From contig JAHEAD010000001.1 of NCBI GenBank assembly GCA_019721075.1, forward strand, positions 124,001-188,000: a DNA stretch of 64,000 nt, in the 5' to 3' direction. Under the pieces are notes generated by a model. It was not told the origin of the DNA, did not search any database, and saw only the letters and a program-made list of their open reading frames with translations. The stretch's first letter is position 1. Each line of letters opens with the position of its first letter. This DNA comes from Candidatus Sysuiplasma jiujiangense (GTDB lineage: Archaea; Thermoplasmatota; Thermoplasmata; Sysuiplasmatales; Sysuiplasmataceae). This document shows, piece after piece, positions 1 through 9,985 of this stretch. Made by a program: the position numbers and the translations under genes.

Positions 1-1071
1 GACGCCCGCGTAAACAGCATGGGCGGATTCGAGCGCAGGTATTATTCCTTCGAGCTTCGAAAGGAGGCTGAAGCCTTCGAGCGCCTGGGCATCTGTGACG
101 GCAACATACCTTGCCCTGCCGGTCTGCTGAAGAAATGCATGTTCCGGTCCTACAGAAGGATAATCAAGTCCGGCGCTTATGCTTGAAGTTTCCATGATCT
201 GCCCGTCCTCATCCTGAAGGATTCTGCTTCTCGAACCGTGAAGGACTCCCGTGCTGCCGGCTATCAGGGGGGCGGAGTGCTTTCCTGTCCCGATGCCTTC
301 TCCGCCCGCCTGGGCGCCAAGCAGGGAAACACTGTTATCCTTCAGGAACGGGTAGAACGCACCGATAGCGTTGCTGCCACCGCCGACGCATGCGACAATC
401 ATGTCGGGAAGACGGCCTTCGGCAGAAAGCGACTGTTTCCTAATCTCTTTGCCTATTACGCTCTGAAAATCTCTTACTATCGTCGGATACGGATGAGGGC
501 CGACAGCGCTTCCAAGCAGATAGTGCGTATCCTCGATGTTTGTTACCCAGTCGCGAAGGGCTTCGTTTATTGCATCTTTGAGTGTCATCGAACCGGATTC
601 GACGGTATGCACCCTGGCACCGAGTATGTTCATGCGTATGAGATTCAGTCTCTGTCTTTCGGTGTCTTTTCTGCCCATGTATATTTCGGTTCTGATGCCG
701 AGAGCGGCACCGGCTATGGCAGCGGCAACGCCATGCTGCCCCGCCCCGGTTTCAGCAATTATTCTGGTCTTTCCCATCGCCTGGGTAAGCAGTGCCTGTC
801 CCATGACATTATTGAATTTATGGGCTCCCCCATGCAGCAGATCTTCCCTCTTGAGATATATCTTCGCGCCTCCGGCATAATCGGTCATCCTTTCCGCAAA
901 ATAGAGTGGTGTAGGTCTTCCGCCGAAATTGGCATAATAGTAGCTGAGTTTCGAGCGAAATTCGCTGTCATGCCTGAATTTGCGGTATGCTTTTTCCAGT
1001 TCATCGAGCGCAGTTACAAGCGTTTCAGGCACGTACCTTCCACCGAACTCACCAAACCAACCTTTAGGCAT
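1..1071 (-). CDS. trpB: Tryptophan synthase beta chain (3' end cut by the window)
   Basis: TrpB condenses indole with serine to give tryptophan, using PLP. From the ATG at 1071 the protein begins [18 protein letters not shown], the usual TrpB opening. The PLP-lysine motif HKFNN lies near the middle, and [12 protein letters not shown] is read just before the window edge. About 357 codons are present, so roughly 40 C-terminal residues are missing compared with a typical ~395-aa TrpB. The start overlaps the trpF stop by 8 nt. It is the last visible gene of the long aromatic operon; trpA would be expected next, beyond base 1. Confidence 0.95.
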   Translation of the reverse strand, partial: MPKGWFGEFGGRYVPETLVTALDELEKAYRKFRHDSEFRSKLSYYYANFGGRPTPLYFAERMTDYAGGAKIYLKREDLLHGGAHKFNNVMGQALLTQAMGKTRIIAETGAGQHGVAAAIAGAALGIRTEIYMGRKDTERQRLNLIRMNILGARVHTVESGSMTLKDAINEALRDWVTNIEDTHYLLGSAVGPHPYPTIVRDFQSVIGKEIRKQSLSAEGRLPDMIVACVGGGSNAIGAFYPFLKDNSVSLLGAQAGGEGIGTGKHSAPLIAGSTGVLHGSRSRILQDEDGQIMETSSISAGLDYPSVGPEHAFLQQTGRARYVAVTDAQALEGFSLLSKLEGIIPALESAHAVYAGV

Positions 1072-1693
1072 TGTAATTCTCCCTTGCCCTTGCAATAAAC
1101 CGTCTGACCAGATCTCTAGATTTTGCACCCCGGCTTTCCACGCCGGACGAAACATCTACTGCAGCGGGTTTCACCATAGATACTGCATTAGCGACGTTTT
1201 TCTCATTCAGTCCGCCGGAAAGCATGAGCCTGGCAGGATGTATTCTTTCCCTTATCGCAGAAGTGACGTTCCAGTCATGAACTCTGCCCGTTCCGCCGCT
1301 TGTCCCGCCGGAAAAGGTATCCGCAATAACCATGTCCGATGCGGAAGCTATAACCGCTGCTTCATCAATCCGGTTGCTGTCCGGAGCAATTAGGCATATC
1401 AGGCCGGACGAAATCGTGTTCCTCAGATGAATTATTTCCTCACCGGACAGAAGCGTGTGCACCTGGATGTAATCCGGATGAAGGAGCCGGTCAATACGTT
1501 CCAGCAACTTCGCCTCAGGTGAACGGACAACCGCGACTGTCTTTGCAAAGTCTGATGCAAGTTTGAAGAGAGGCTTCGCTTCTTCAACGGTGACTGACCT
1601 GTGGGAATCGCTTACCTCGATTATGAAGCCGATGTAATCGGCAGTTCTGCATGCGCCGACATCGGCGCTTGATCGGTTTCCGCAAATCTTCAC
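1064..1693 (-). CDS. trpF: Phosphoribosylanthranilate isomerase
   Basis: Third step of tryptophan synthesis after anthranilate, an Amadori rearrangement of PRA to CdRP. The protein opens VKICGNRS, where the Cys of the KICG motif is the family's general base, and ends with [10 protein letters not shown] and VDVSSGVES, the phosphate-binding strands and catalytic-Asp region of the (beta/alpha)8 barrel. About 209 aa, a normal length. I chose the GTG at 1693 because KICG must be N-terminal and the GTG overlaps the trpC stop (GTGA); upstream ATGs in this frame lie inside trpC. Translation is probably coupled to trpC. Confidence 0.85.
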   Translation of the reverse strand: MKICGNRSSADVGACRTADYIGFIIEVSDSHRSVTVEEAKPLFKLASDFAKTVAVVRSPEAKLLERIDRLLHPDYIQVHTLLSGEEIIHLRNTISSGLICLIAPDSNRIDEAAVIASASDMVIADTFSGGTSGGTGRVHDWNVTSAIRERIHPARLMLSGGLNEKNVANAVSMVKPAAVDVSSGVESRGAKSRDLVRRFIARARENYNA

Positions 1694-2463
1694 CTCCGTC
1701 GTTGCAGTAACACCTCCCTGATGCTTTTGAGCAACCCTGTGTCTCCGCCCATGACGGAAGTTCCGACAAGCACGGCGTCTGCGCCCGCAGCAAGAATGGA
1801 TTTCACCCTTTCCGCACTTCTTATTCCGCTCATGCCGATGACTGGCCTGTCCTTGCTGCATGACGAGAGTATTCTCTCACTCCTGCCTTCCTCAAGCTGA
1901 AGGGTACGCAGGTTCCTGTTATTGATTCCTATAATTTCAGCATCCGTTTCCTTGGCCTTCTCGAACTGTTCTGTAGAATTTACCTCGATGACCACTTCCA
2001 TACCGTAGGAATGCGCGCTTTCCATGAGAACGTCAATATTGAATCTCGTATGTTCGAATATTTCCATGATGAGCAGCACCGCATCCGCACCGGAAGCGTA
2101 CGCTGCATCAATCTGATCCGTGGCTATTACAAAGTCTTTCATCAGCACAGGCAGATCATATGATGATGCTTTCCTCAGATTATCAATAGAGCCGTCAAAC
2201 CGGTGCGGCTCTGTGAGGATCGAAAGACCGCAGACACCCGCGGAAACAAAATCGGCAAGCCTCTGATTCAGATCCACGTCGCTCGACAGTTCCCTGACGG
2301 AAGGTGTCTTTCTCTTGAATTCTGTGATAACGGGGATATTGCCCGGATCCTTCATGGAGGATTTCAGTGAATGCATTTTTCTTGTCCTCTCGCCGCGTAC
2401 CATGTAGTAGCCCGACATGACGAGCGAAAACGCGTTTTCAATGAAACCGTCAAGTTCATCCAT
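1690..2463 (-). CDS. trpC: Indole-3-glycerol-phosphate synthase
   Basis: Closes the indole ring (CdRP to IGP). The TIM-barrel motifs are in order: ITEFKRKTPS near the N-terminus (substrate-binding Glu and Lys), VLMKDFVI (catalytic Lys), ADAVLLIMEI, EVNSTEQFEKA, IGINNRNL and VIGMSGIRS, and the phosphate site VLVGTSVM near the end. 257 aa is the usual length. It overlaps trpD by 8 nt upstream and trpF by 4 nt downstream. Confidence 0.93.
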   Translation of the reverse strand: MDELDGFIENAFSLVMSGYYMVRGERTRKMHSLKSSMKDPGNIPVITEFKRKTPSVRELSSDVDLNQRLADFVSAGVCGLSILTEPHRFDGSIDNLRKASSYDLPVLMKDFVIATDQIDAAYASGADAVLLIMEIFEHTRFNIDVLMESAHSYGMEVVIEVNSTEQFEKAKETDAEIIGINNRNLRTLQLEEGRSERILSSCSKDRPVIGMSGIRSAERVKSILAAGADAVLVGTSVMGGDTGLLKSIREVLLQRRR

Positions 2464-3490
2464 TTCCGGCGCCCCCGGTTGCTTCTCTGCTGAGTGATAT
2501 GAATTCCCGGAGCTTTGCGAGTGCTCTTCCGCTCTCTATAGATTCGAGCGCCCTTTCCATACCCTGTTCAATCGAGCCGCATTTGCCGGAAACATAGAGT
2601 CCTGCAGCCGAGTTCAGCAGGACGATACTCCTTTCGCCTTCGCCTGCACGGTTGTCCAGTACCCTTGCTGCAAAATCCGCGCTCCCGGCGGAATCTGCTA
2701 CTGCAACGGGTTCCCATATGCCGGTACCGAACCGGCTGTAATCGCTTCCTTCGATTTCGTATTTTTCGATGACTCCATTCCTGACTTCCATTACTGCAGT
2801 TCTGCCGCGCGGAGAAATTTCATCCAGGCCGATGCCGCCATGTACGACCATTGCTCTCTCGCTGCCCAGCAGCATAAGGGCTGTGGCCAGCTTCTCCTGG
2901 TATTGATCGGAGAATACTCCCAGTACCTGTCTGCTCACACCGGCAGGGTTTGTAAGCGGGCCTATCAAGTTGAAAACCGTTCTGAAACTCAGCGCCCTGC
3001 GTACCGCAGCCACATTTTTTGTTGCAGGATGGTATTCAGGCGCAAAAAGGAACGTGATGCCGCACTGCGATAGCATCTTTTCAGCAGTTTTCGGCTCAAT
3101 GTTGATGTTGGCTCCAAGCTTTTCCAGAAGATCTGCGCTGCCGGACCTGCTTGTGAAAGATCTGTTTCCATGTTTTGCAACCGGGATACCCGCCGAGGCG
3201 ACAACAAATGAGCTGATGGTGGATACATTGAATGTTTTGACGGGCGCGCCACCGGTGCCGCAGAGATCTATTGTGCCCCGCGGCGCTCTGACTCTGCTGC
3301 ACTTCTCTCTCATTACCGAAGCGATTGATGCTATCTCCTCGGCTGTCTCGCCCTTCATCCTCAGGGCAGTAAGGAAGGAAGCCATTTCCGCCTCTGTGGC
3401 TCTCCCCTCCATTATCTCCGTTGCAGCGTCCCTGGCCTCACTGTCCGTCAGATTCCTGCCGTCAGCCAGCTTCCTGAGTATTTCCTTCAT
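2456..3490 (-). CDS. trpD: Anthranilate phosphoribosyltransferase
   Basis: Transfers phosphoribosyl from PRPP to anthranilate. The glycine-rich PRPP loop reads CGTGGAPVKTFNVST (residues ~80-95), followed by AKHGNRSFTSRSGSADLLE, which is diagnostic for TrpD; FLFAPEYHPA and FNLIGPLTNPA also match the family. 344 aa is typical. The start overlaps trpG by 4 nt. TrpD is separate from TrpG here, unlike the fused enterobacterial form. Confidence 0.95.
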   Translation of the reverse strand: MKEILRKLADGRNLTDSEARDAATEIMEGRATEAEMASFLTALRMKGETAEEIASIASVMREKCSRVRAPRGTIDLCGTGGAPVKTFNVSTISSFVVASAGIPVAKHGNRSFTSRSGSADLLEKLGANINIEPKTAEKMLSQCGITFLFAPEYHPATKNVAAVRRALSFRTVFNLIGPLTNPAGVSRQVLGVFSDQYQEKLATALMLLGSERAMVVHGGIGLDEISPRGRTAVMEVRNGVIEKYEIEGSDYSRFGTGIWEPVAVADSAGSADFAARVLDNRAGEGERSIVLLNSAAGLYVSGKCGSIEQGMERALESIESGRALAKLREFISLSREATGGAGNG

Positions 3491-4077
3491 AGGCTTCCTC
3501 TGACTATTTTCCTGAAATTTTTCAGTATCTGTCTCCCGCGTGGCGTCAGTATCGATTCCGGATGGAACTGTATGCCATACATTTCGTATTTGGAGTGTTT
3601 CAGAGCCATTATCTCACCGAACTCGCTCCTGGCAGTTACTTTGATGCATGCCGGCAATGTCTCCTCCTCAACAATCAGTGAGTGATAGCGTCCCCCCGTG
3701 GTTGGCGACGGCAGGCTTTCGAAGAGTCCTGAGCCTTCGTGATAAATGAGAGAGGTTTTACCGTGCATTACCCTGTTAGCATGCACGACCCGCCCACCAT
3801 ATGCGTACGCGATGCCCTGATGGCCAAGGCATACGCCAAGAACAGGTATCTCCTTTCCCATTTCCCGTATGACCTGGAGCCCTATGCCGAAATACTTTCT
3901 GCTGGACGGTATTCCAGGTCCGGGAGATATTACAATCGCATCGGGATCGATACGCCTGATACTCTTCAGCGTAAGATCGTCGTTCCTTTCCACGGAAACA
4001 TCCATTCCCATTTCGCCCAGCAATTGATACAGGTTGTATGAAAAGGAGTCATAGTTGTCTATCAGCAGCAGCATCAT
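3487..4077 (-). CDS. trpG: Anthranilate synthase component II (glutamine amidotransferase)
   Basis: Supplies ammonia from glutamine to TrpE. Class I amidotransferase: N-terminal LLIDNYDSFSYNL, oxyanion strand VISPGPGIP, nucleophile in GVCLGHQ (residue ~84) and the His-Glu pair in FHPES. About 196 aa, the normal size. The start overlaps the trpE stop by 4 nt, which fits the 1:1 partnership. Its position beside trpE favours an anthranilate rather than a p-aminobenzoate role. Confidence 0.94.
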   Translation of the reverse strand: MMLLLIDNYDSFSYNLYQLLGEMGMDVSVERNDDLTLKSIRRIDPDAIVISPGPGIPSSRKYFGIGLQVIREMGKEIPVLGVCLGHQGIAYAYGGRVVHANRVMHGKTSLIYHEGSGLFESLPSPTTGGRYHSLIVEEETLPACIKVTARSEFGEIMALKHSKYEMYGIQFHPESILTPRGRQILKNFRKIVRGSL

Positions 4078-5417
4078 TTTCCCCTCCCGTAAACGGACAT
4101 GAGGGCACCCATCTTGTTTTCAGTTTCCTGATATTCCATTTCAGGTACCGAGTCGTATACTATTCCGCCGCCCGCCTGTAGGAATGCTTTCCTGCCATTG
4201 CAGAAAAGCGTTCTTATCGATATTGCACTGTCGAGACAGCCTGTAAAGGAATAGTATCCGACTGCACCAGCATACGGACCGCGCCTGAATTTTTCCAGCT
4301 CTTCGATAATTTCCATTGCCCTGATCTTCGGTGCGCCGCTGACAGTCCCTGCCGGGAAAATTGAGAAAAGGGCGTCTACCGGTGTCCTTCCCTTGGTCAG
4401 AATACCCTCAACCCTTGAAACTATGTGCTGCACATGGCTGTATTTTTCAACTTTCATATACTCCGGGACTGAAACGGTGCCGAACCTGCAGACCCGGCCC
4501 ACATCATTCCTTGCAAGATCCACGAGCATATTGTGCTCCGCCTTTTCTTTCTCGCTTGCAAGCAGCTGCCTCCTGAGCTGCTCGTTCTCTTTCCTTGATG
4601 GGGAGGTGGGGCGTGTTCCTGCAATGGGATAAGTGGTAACCACTTTCCCCTTGACACGCACAAGCGTCTCCGGGCTTGAACCGATGACTATCCTGTCCCC
4701 GAATTTAACATAATACATGTAAGGGGAGGGATTGATGTTCCTGAGAGATTCGTAGAAATGGAGATATCCGCTCATCTTGTCGACGGACATTCTCCTCGAA
4801 AGGACGACCTGGAATATGTCGCCATCAATGATGTACTCCTTGGCTTTTTCAACAGACAGAAGATACTCCTCCTTTGAGGGTTGCGCGATTATTTTACCAA
4901 AATCCATTGCATCGTCGATTTCGTCCGCATTAGCAAGGTCCCTCTCTCTGTCATCCCCATGCGAAAAATAGAATAGGCGGTTTTTACGGTGATCATAAAT
5001 GAAACCGTCTTCAAAGAGGCCCAGCTCAGCATCCGGAAAGGCCGACTCGGCATGTATATCAGGGAGTTTTTCGAACGAGCGTATTGTGTCATAGGAGAAG
5101 TATCCCACGAACCCGCCCAGATAGGGATGAGCGAAATTACCGGGCACATGGCCGTTGCCAATATGTTCATTTAGAAAATGATCTATTCTCTGCTTTGCCG
5201 TCCTGCCGTCAAATGTGATGTGCCCGTTCCTGTATGTTGCCCTAGAAACGGGCGAAGCACCGAGAAGGCTGTATCGCGCGGAATGCGCAGGCCCTGTGGC
5301 ACTCTCAAGGAGGAAGCATTCGCTGTTTGAGGAGAGGAGCCGTGAAAAAAGTTCGAGCGGTTCCGTTCTTCTCTCACACTCTCTGAACAGCACCGTATCA
5401 CTCCCCGAAGAAAACAT
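4074..5417 (-). CDS. trpE: Anthranilate synthase component I
   Basis: Chorismate plus ammonia to anthranilate; normally the feedback-inhibited step. It has the N-terminal regulatory half with LLESA (Trp-binding type motif), then the chorismate-binding domain with [47 protein letters not shown] and [10 protein letters not shown]. Start chosen at ATG 5417, which overlaps the end of the aspartokinase gene by 20 nt; a TTG at 5444 is a weaker alternative. About 447 aa. Confidence 0.93.
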   Translation of the reverse strand: MFSSGSDTVLFRECERRTEPLELFSRLLSSNSECFLLESATGPAHSARYSLLGASPVSRATYRNGHITFDGRTAKQRIDHFLNEHIGNGHVPGNFAHPYLGGFVGYFSYDTIRSFEKLPDIHAESAFPDAELGLFEDGFIYDHRKNRLFYFSHGDDRERDLANADEIDDAMDFGKIIAQPSKEEYLLSVEKAKEYIIDGDIFQVVLSRRMSVDKMSGYLHFYESLRNINPSPYMYYVKFGDRIVIGSSPETLVRVKGKVVTTYPIAGTRPTSPSRKENEQLRRQLLASEKEKAEHNMLVDLARNDVGRVCRFGTVSVPEYMKVEKYSHVQHIVSRVEGILTKGRTPVDALFSIFPAGTVSGAPKIRAMEIIEELEKFRRGPYAGAVGYYSFTGCLDSAISIRTLFCNGRKAFLQAGGGIVYDSVPEMEYQETENKMGALMSVYGRGK

Positions 5418-6768
5418 GATGGACGGCTTTTGCAGCCGCTGCAAGGTCGCTCATCGAGACAGTGAAATGGTAAGCCGCGGTGGAGGCTCCTGCTGACATC
5501 ATTCCGACATTGACGTCTGCTGTTGCAATTGCACCGAATACCTTTGCGGCAATTCCCCTGGTCTTTCCAAGCCCCTCTCCGACCGCACAGAGGAGGGCCA
5601 CATCGTATTCCGTCTCTATCTTATCCAGCCCCCTGGAAATGATGCCTGAGAGTGTTTCTGCCGACAGCTCCATATCCTCTGAGCGCAGCAGGAAGGCAAT
5701 ACAGGTCTGGGATGTTGTCGCGGATATTATGTTGATTCCGGCATTGCCAAGATGTCCTGAAATGCCTGAAATCGTCCCGGACGTATATCCTCCACCGGTT
5801 ACATATGCACGTATAATTCCAAGATCCTTGAGGCAGGAGACACTTTTCACAATGCCCGTCGTCTGCCTCTTGCTCGAGGTTATCAGTGTGCCTTCAGAAT
5901 CAGGATTGGCGATATTCCTGATCCTGATTGTTATGTTTCCCAGACGGACAGGGTCCACTGCCTTCGGATGAAGAACCTCGGCACCAAAATACGATAACTC
6001 CGCTGCTTCATCATAAGATATTTCATCAATAAGCTTCGCCTGGGGAACCAGTGTGGGATCGGCCGTGAGGAAGCCGTCGACATCCTTCCATATCACTAGC
6101 CTCCTCGAATCAAGCGCATAGGCTACAATCGCAGCACTGTAGTCGGTCCCATTTCTTCCGAGCAGTGTTATGTTACCCCTGGGATCCCTGCCAAAGAAAC
6201 CCGTTACCACCGGAAGATGGCCGGAGGATATGGAAGCGCGAAGCTTTCTTCCTGCGATCCTTTTTGACTGTTGCAGGTCTGCGGTTGCACTTACATAATC
6301 CGTGTTTGTTACGACACCGAGTGCGTCCGAGTCAAAGACGCGGGAGTCGCGGCCAGAATAGTTGAACGCTGAGGAGATGACGCGAGCGGAGAGTCGTTCC
6401 CCGAAACTGAGGATCAGAGCCTTTGTCCGGGGTGTCAGCTCCCTTGTATAGTATACACCATACAGAAGCCGTTCCATATTTTTGAGCAGCCGTTCTATCG
6501 CCTTCCTTCCATCCTCCATCACTGGTCCCGACGATATTTCGGACAGAAGACTGATGTGTCTTTCCCTCAGGAATGAAATAAGCGAGATGATGCTCTTTTC
6601 ACTCAGACGATTGGTGACTGTCTCCAGTATGCGGTCGGTGACGCCGGACAGAGCACTCACAACGACTGTCAATTTTTTTTCATCGTTGCTGAGATTGAGC
6701 ATTTTGTACAGCCCGTCTGCGTTTTTAAGACAGGAACCGCCGAACTTCATTACAGCTATCCCAGCCAT
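5398..6768 (-). CDS. Aspartokinase
   Basis: Phosphorylates aspartate, the first step toward aspartate semialdehyde. The amino-acid kinase domain starts AVMKFGGSCL and contains VVVSALSGVTD, FGERLSARV, GFFGRDPRGNITLLGRNGTDYSA and VWKDVDG. Two ACT-type segments follow (from about residue 310), e.g. ISGHLGNAGINIISATT, so amino-acid feedback is likely. Start at ATG 6768, one base after the asd stop and behind a GGGGAGA Shine-Dalgarno. Sitting inside an aromatic operon, it probably feeds aspartate semialdehyde to aroA'/aroB' as well as to Thr/Met/Lys synthesis. Confidence 0.93.
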   Translation of the reverse strand: MAGIAVMKFGGSCLKNADGLYKMLNLSNDEKKLTVVVSALSGVTDRILETVTNRLSEKSIISLISFLRERHISLLSEISSGPVMEDGRKAIERLLKNMERLLYGVYYTRELTPRTKALILSFGERLSARVISSAFNYSGRDSRVFDSDALGVVTNTDYVSATADLQQSKRIAGRKLRASISSGHLPVVTGFFGRDPRGNITLLGRNGTDYSAAIVAYALDSRRLVIWKDVDGFLTADPTLVPQAKLIDEISYDEAAELSYFGAEVLHPKAVDPVRLGNITIRIRNIANPDSEGTLITSSKRQTTGIVKSVSCLKDLGIIRAYVTGGGYTSGTISGISGHLGNAGINIISATTSQTCIAFLLRSEDMELSAETLSGIISRGLDKIETEYDVALLCAVGEGLGKTRGIAAKVFGAIATADVNVGMMSAGASTAAYHFTVSMSDLAAAAKAVHHVFFGE

Positions 6769-6769
6769 C

Positions 6770-7816
6770 TTACATGTCTCCCCTGGCGTGCATGATCTCG
6801 GCATTGAGGACAGATCCGCCTGCGGCTCCGCGAATCGTGTTGTGAGTGAGAATCACAAATCGCACAGTGTTGCCGTTCACCCGCACCCTTCCCACGGATG
6901 CAGCCATTCCCCTGGCTGATTCGGGTTCGCCAGCGTTTACATCAAAGAGCGGCTGAGGCCTGTTTGCTTCGCTTCGCACCACTATTGGAATAACAGGCGC
7001 TGAAGGCAGTGACAATTCCTGCGGGAGGGAGCGGAAGGATGTGAACGAGCCGACAACTTTCTCAAGAGTTACGCTTTGCCTGAGCAGAACCGTCACAGAT
7101 TCCACATGCCCTTCCCGCACCGGTACCCGGGTGCATGTTGCGTTTACTTCAATATCGGAGCTTATGACCGCACCGTTGGAAATGCTGCCAAACATCTTCG
7201 GTATTTCCTGTGATAACTTCTCCTCTTCGGATTCGATGTAGGGTATGACATTCGCTGTTGAGTCCAGGGATGGAATTCCGGGATAACCGGCGCCGCTGAG
7301 AGCCTGAAGAGTTGTCACTTCGACATTGCCAATGCCGTATTTTTCGAGTGGTTTCAATCCCAGCGCAAGGCCGATAGCACTGCAGTTTCCGTTTGCGACT
7401 ATGAATCCCTTCTTTCCGGCAACCAGTGAAAGATGTTCATGGTTTACTTCCGGAACGACAAGCGGCACATCGGACCTCATTCTGTTTGGGGATGCATTTG
7501 TAAACAGTCTGCTTCCAGATGCGGACAGCTCCGTCTCAAATTTCGCGGCCGCATTAGCCGGGAGGGCGCTGAATATTGCATCATACCTCTCCATGCAGAT
7601 ATGCCTGACGTCGATCGCCATGATCCTGCTGTCCAGCAATTCTCTCCCGATTCGGTGCTCCGGGATCTGCAGGACATCCGCCACCGTCTTTCCTTCACTC
7701 CTTTCTGTTGCATACAGATCGGGAACATCAAAAAACGGATGTCCTGAGAGCATCTCGCAAAAGCGCTGTCCCACGAGTCCGCTCGCGCCAAGGACCGCTG
7801 TCCGGAGCTTAGACAT
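6770..7816 (-). CDS. asd: Aspartate-semialdehyde dehydrogenase
   Basis: NADPH-dependent reduction of aspartyl phosphate to aspartate semialdehyde. N-terminal Rossmann motif AVLGASGLVGQRF; the catalytic Cys is in ANGNCSAIGLALGL; LQALSGAGYPGIPSLD is the archaeal/fungal-type signature; CTRVPVREGHVESV carries substrate ligands. About 348 aa. Start at ATG 7816 with GGAGG seven nt upstream; this ATG overlaps the tyrA stop. The product is an entry substrate of the ADTH route to dehydroquinate, which explains its place in this operon. Confidence 0.94.
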   Translation of the reverse strand: MSKLRTAVLGASGLVGQRFCEMLSGHPFFDVPDLYATERSEGKTVADVLQIPEHRIGRELLDSRIMAIDVRHICMERYDAIFSALPANAAAKFETELSASGSRLFTNASPNRMRSDVPLVVPEVNHEHLSLVAGKKGFIVANGNCSAIGLALGLKPLEKYGIGNVEVTTLQALSGAGYPGIPSLDSTANVIPYIESEEEKLSQEIPKMFGSISNGAVISSDIEVNATCTRVPVREGHVESVTVLLRQSVTLEKVVGSFTSFRSLPQELSLPSAPVIPIVVRSEANRPQPLFDVNAGEPESARGMAASVGRVRVNGNTVRFVILTHNTIRGAAGGSVLNAEIMHARGDM

Positions 7817-8909
7817 CTGTCCTGCCTCCGAAATATTCCATTCCTCTTCGCATAATTTCAACAAAATCGTCTCCGCTGGAACTGAAAGATGCGCGCCGTA
7901 CTTTCTCCAGGGAAGAACGCAGAGAAGAGAATATCACTTCCCTGTGTTCGTTGAGATTCTGTATCTCGTAGTACAATATAGGATTCTCTGAAGCGACATC
8001 GATTGCAGTTGAAAGCTGCTTCCTGAGCGTAGTGCTGGCAAAGCGCTGTATCTCCGCTGCGGAAAGCCCGCTGCCTGCCAGCATATCGAAAAAAACGATG
8101 TTTACGGCATGGGCTGCGCCTAGTGCATATCCCATTATCTCGTCATGTTTAGAAACATCCAGGACGGTTATGTTGAGGCTTGTGTCCTTGAAAAGGGATA
8201 TCGCATCATCGACAGCCTCCTTGCTTCCGCAATTGCATACAATCAGATTCTGGTCTGCCAGCATCCTTGTCGACGGACCGAACATCGGATGAATGCTCGC
8301 TATCCGCATTTCTTTGCGGATACCCATTCCGATAGCATCGAGGAGCGGGGATTTCAGGCTGCAGCCGTCAAGAAGTGTTGCGTGACAGTTTTCATCAACG
8401 AGTTGCTGGAGTATCGGAGCTGTTACGGATATAGGGGTTGAGAGTATTACTATGTCAGCCTGCGAAGCGGCTTTCAGCATATCGGGCTCAAATTTATATG
8501 GTGACGGCTCAGCGTTGACATCGTTTATTACGACCTCGTGGCCCTGCGTACTGAAGAAGTTTGCGTACCACCGTCCCATCTTTCCGTTGCCGCCTACTAT
8601 CAGTATGCTCTTTGACTTGCCTTCGTAGACGACGACGTCGCTGGATGTCTGCACTGAGATCGATGCCATTATGAGCGATTTTGCAAGTTCTCTGCCTATG
8701 TGACGGTCGATGCCGTTTTTTTCAAATATCTTCTCAGCCCGTTCTATGACCTGGGCCTCTACCGTGAAATCTCTGACAGGGACCCTTCTGTTTCTCTTCA
8801 GCCTTCCTATTTTCTCTGCTTCCCTGATCCTTTCGCATACAAGGGACATGAGTTCTTCATCGATCTGGCTTATTCTGTTCCTGATTGTGTTCAGTTCTTC
8901 TTCCGGCAG
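7809..8909 (-). CDS. tyrA: Chorismate mutase-prephenate dehydrogenase (bifunctional TyrA), non-canonical start
   Basis: Converts chorismate to prephenate and then to 4-hydroxyphenylpyruvate. An AroQ-type mutase helix (LNTIRNRISQIDEEL) precedes the linker KIGRLKRNRRVP; the NAD domain begins LIVGGNGKMGRWYANFF, with ILSTPI, HPMFGP and an all-alpha C-terminal half. The first in-frame ATG is at 8849, inside mutase helix 1. Upstream to the in-frame TGA there is no ATG, GTG or TTG; a CTG at 8909, nine nt after GAGGAG, is the best start. A one-base indel that restores a TTG at about 8913 is the alternative. Overlaps aroC by 19 nt. Confidence 0.88.
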   Translation of the reverse strand: MPEEELNTIRNRISQIDEELMSLVCERIREAEKIGRLKRNRRVPVRDFTVEAQVIERAEKIFEKNGIDRHIGRELAKSLIMASISVQTSSDVVVYEGKSKSILIVGGNGKMGRWYANFFSTQGHEVVINDVNAEPSPYKFEPDMLKAASQADIVILSTPISVTAPILQQLVDENCHATLLDGCSLKSPLLDAIGMGIRKEMRIASIHPMFGPSTRMLADQNLIVCNCGSKEAVDDAISLFKDTSLNITVLDVSKHDEIMGYALGAAHAVNIVFFDMLAGSGLSAAEIQRFASTTLRKQLSTAIDVASENPILYYEIQNLNEHREVIFSSLRSSLEKVRRASFSSSGDDFVEIMRRGMEYFGGRTDV

Positions 8910-9985
8910 TTCAATCCACTCCTCAAATACAGATCAGCAATTGTCAGGCAGCAAACCGCTTCAACAACAATCACTGCTCGGGGCACGATACAGGGGTCAT
9001 GCCTTCCCTTCACCACAAGTTCCGTCTCCTCCATCCTCCTCAGATCAATGCTCTTCTGTTTTCTGGGGATGGAGGAGGTGGGCTTGAATGCGACCCTGAG
9101 GACAACTGGCATTCCGTTGGTTATTCCACCGTTGATGCCGCCGGAATTGTTGGTCTCCGTTACTACCTTCCTTTCACTGCCGGAGATGACAAACTGATCG
9201 TTGTTCAGGCTTCCTCTGAGTTTTGTACCGCGGAAACCAGAACCGAATTCTATACCCTTCACGGCGGGGATAGAGAAAATGAATTTCGAAAGTTCTCCCT
9301 CTACACTGTCGAAGAATGGCTCTCCGACGCCGGCAGGAATGCCCGTGCAGATGCATTCCACGATGCCTCCCACGCTGTCACCGTCCTTCCTCGCTTCGAG
9401 TATCTCAGTACGCATTTTTTCTGCAAGTGTGCTGTCTATGCATCTTATTTCATTTGAGAATCTGTTCCTCTCCACCTGTTCGAAATCATAGGCCGTGCTG
9501 TCCTCCGCATTTCCTATGCTCACAACATGACCGGCAACTCTTATTCCCGCTGTGCTTAGGAACTGCCTTGCTGCAGCCCCCGCGGCCACAATAGGAGCTG
9601 TCAGCCTGCCGCTGAACTGGCCGCCCCCTCTGAAATCAGAATACCCGGAATATTTAACATGGGCTGTGTAGTCAGCATGTCCCGGCCTGGGAACAAATGG
9701 CGTTTCTGCGTAGGATGCACTTCTGATGTCCCTGTTGTATATAAGGAAAACAAGTGGGGTTCCTGTCAGTACGCCGTCACGCAAACCTCCTGAAATCCTG
9801 ACATCGTCCGGTTCAGTTCTGGCTGTTCCTATCAGAGGGGCAGGCTTCCTCAGTTCCATCTCCGCCATTATCCGAGCGGTATCGATAACCGTGCCGGACG
9901 GGAGCCCATCCAGCACTGCACCGACCATTTCACCATGACTTTCGCCGAATATTGTCAGCATGAGCGATCTTCCGATAGTGTTCAA
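8891..9985 (-). CDS. aroC: Chorismate synthase
   Basis: Final step to chorismate, FMN-dependent 1,4-elimination of EPSP. Motifs: NTIGRSLMLTIFGESHG at the N-terminus (catalytic His in GESHG), RPGHADYT, FSGRLTAPIVAAG, GIEFGSGF, NNSGGINGGITNGMP and a C-terminal RHDPCIVPRAV with the second catalytic His. About 364 aa. I chose the TTG at 9985, which overlaps the aroA stop (TTGA) and has GAAGGTGAG upstream; any longer frame extends into aroA. Confidence 0.95.
   Translation of the reverse strand: MNTIGRSLMLTIFGESHGEMVGAVLDGLPSGTVIDTARIMAEMELRKPAPLIGTARTEPDDVRISGGLRDGVLTGTPLVFLIYNRDIRSASYAETPFVPRPGHADYTAHVKYSGYSDFRGGGQFSGRLTAPIVAAGAAARQFLSTAGIRVAGHVVSIGNAEDSTAYDFEQVERNRFSNEIRCIDSTLAEKMRTEILEARKDGDSVGGIVECICTGIPAGVGEPFFDSVEGELSKFIFSIPAVKGIEFGSGFRGTKLRGSLNNDQFVISGSERKVVTETNNSGGINGGITNGMPVVLRVAFKPTSSIPRKQKSIDLRRMEETELVVKGRHDPCIVPRAVIVVEAVCCLTIADLYLRSGLNCRKKN

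Noticed and set aside
238-1098. 286-codon plus-strand frame opposite trpB
   Set aside because: It is antisense to a clear TrpB reading frame ([17 protein letters not shown]) and has no promoter or family similarity. The same holds for other long plus-strand frames opposite the trp/aro genes.
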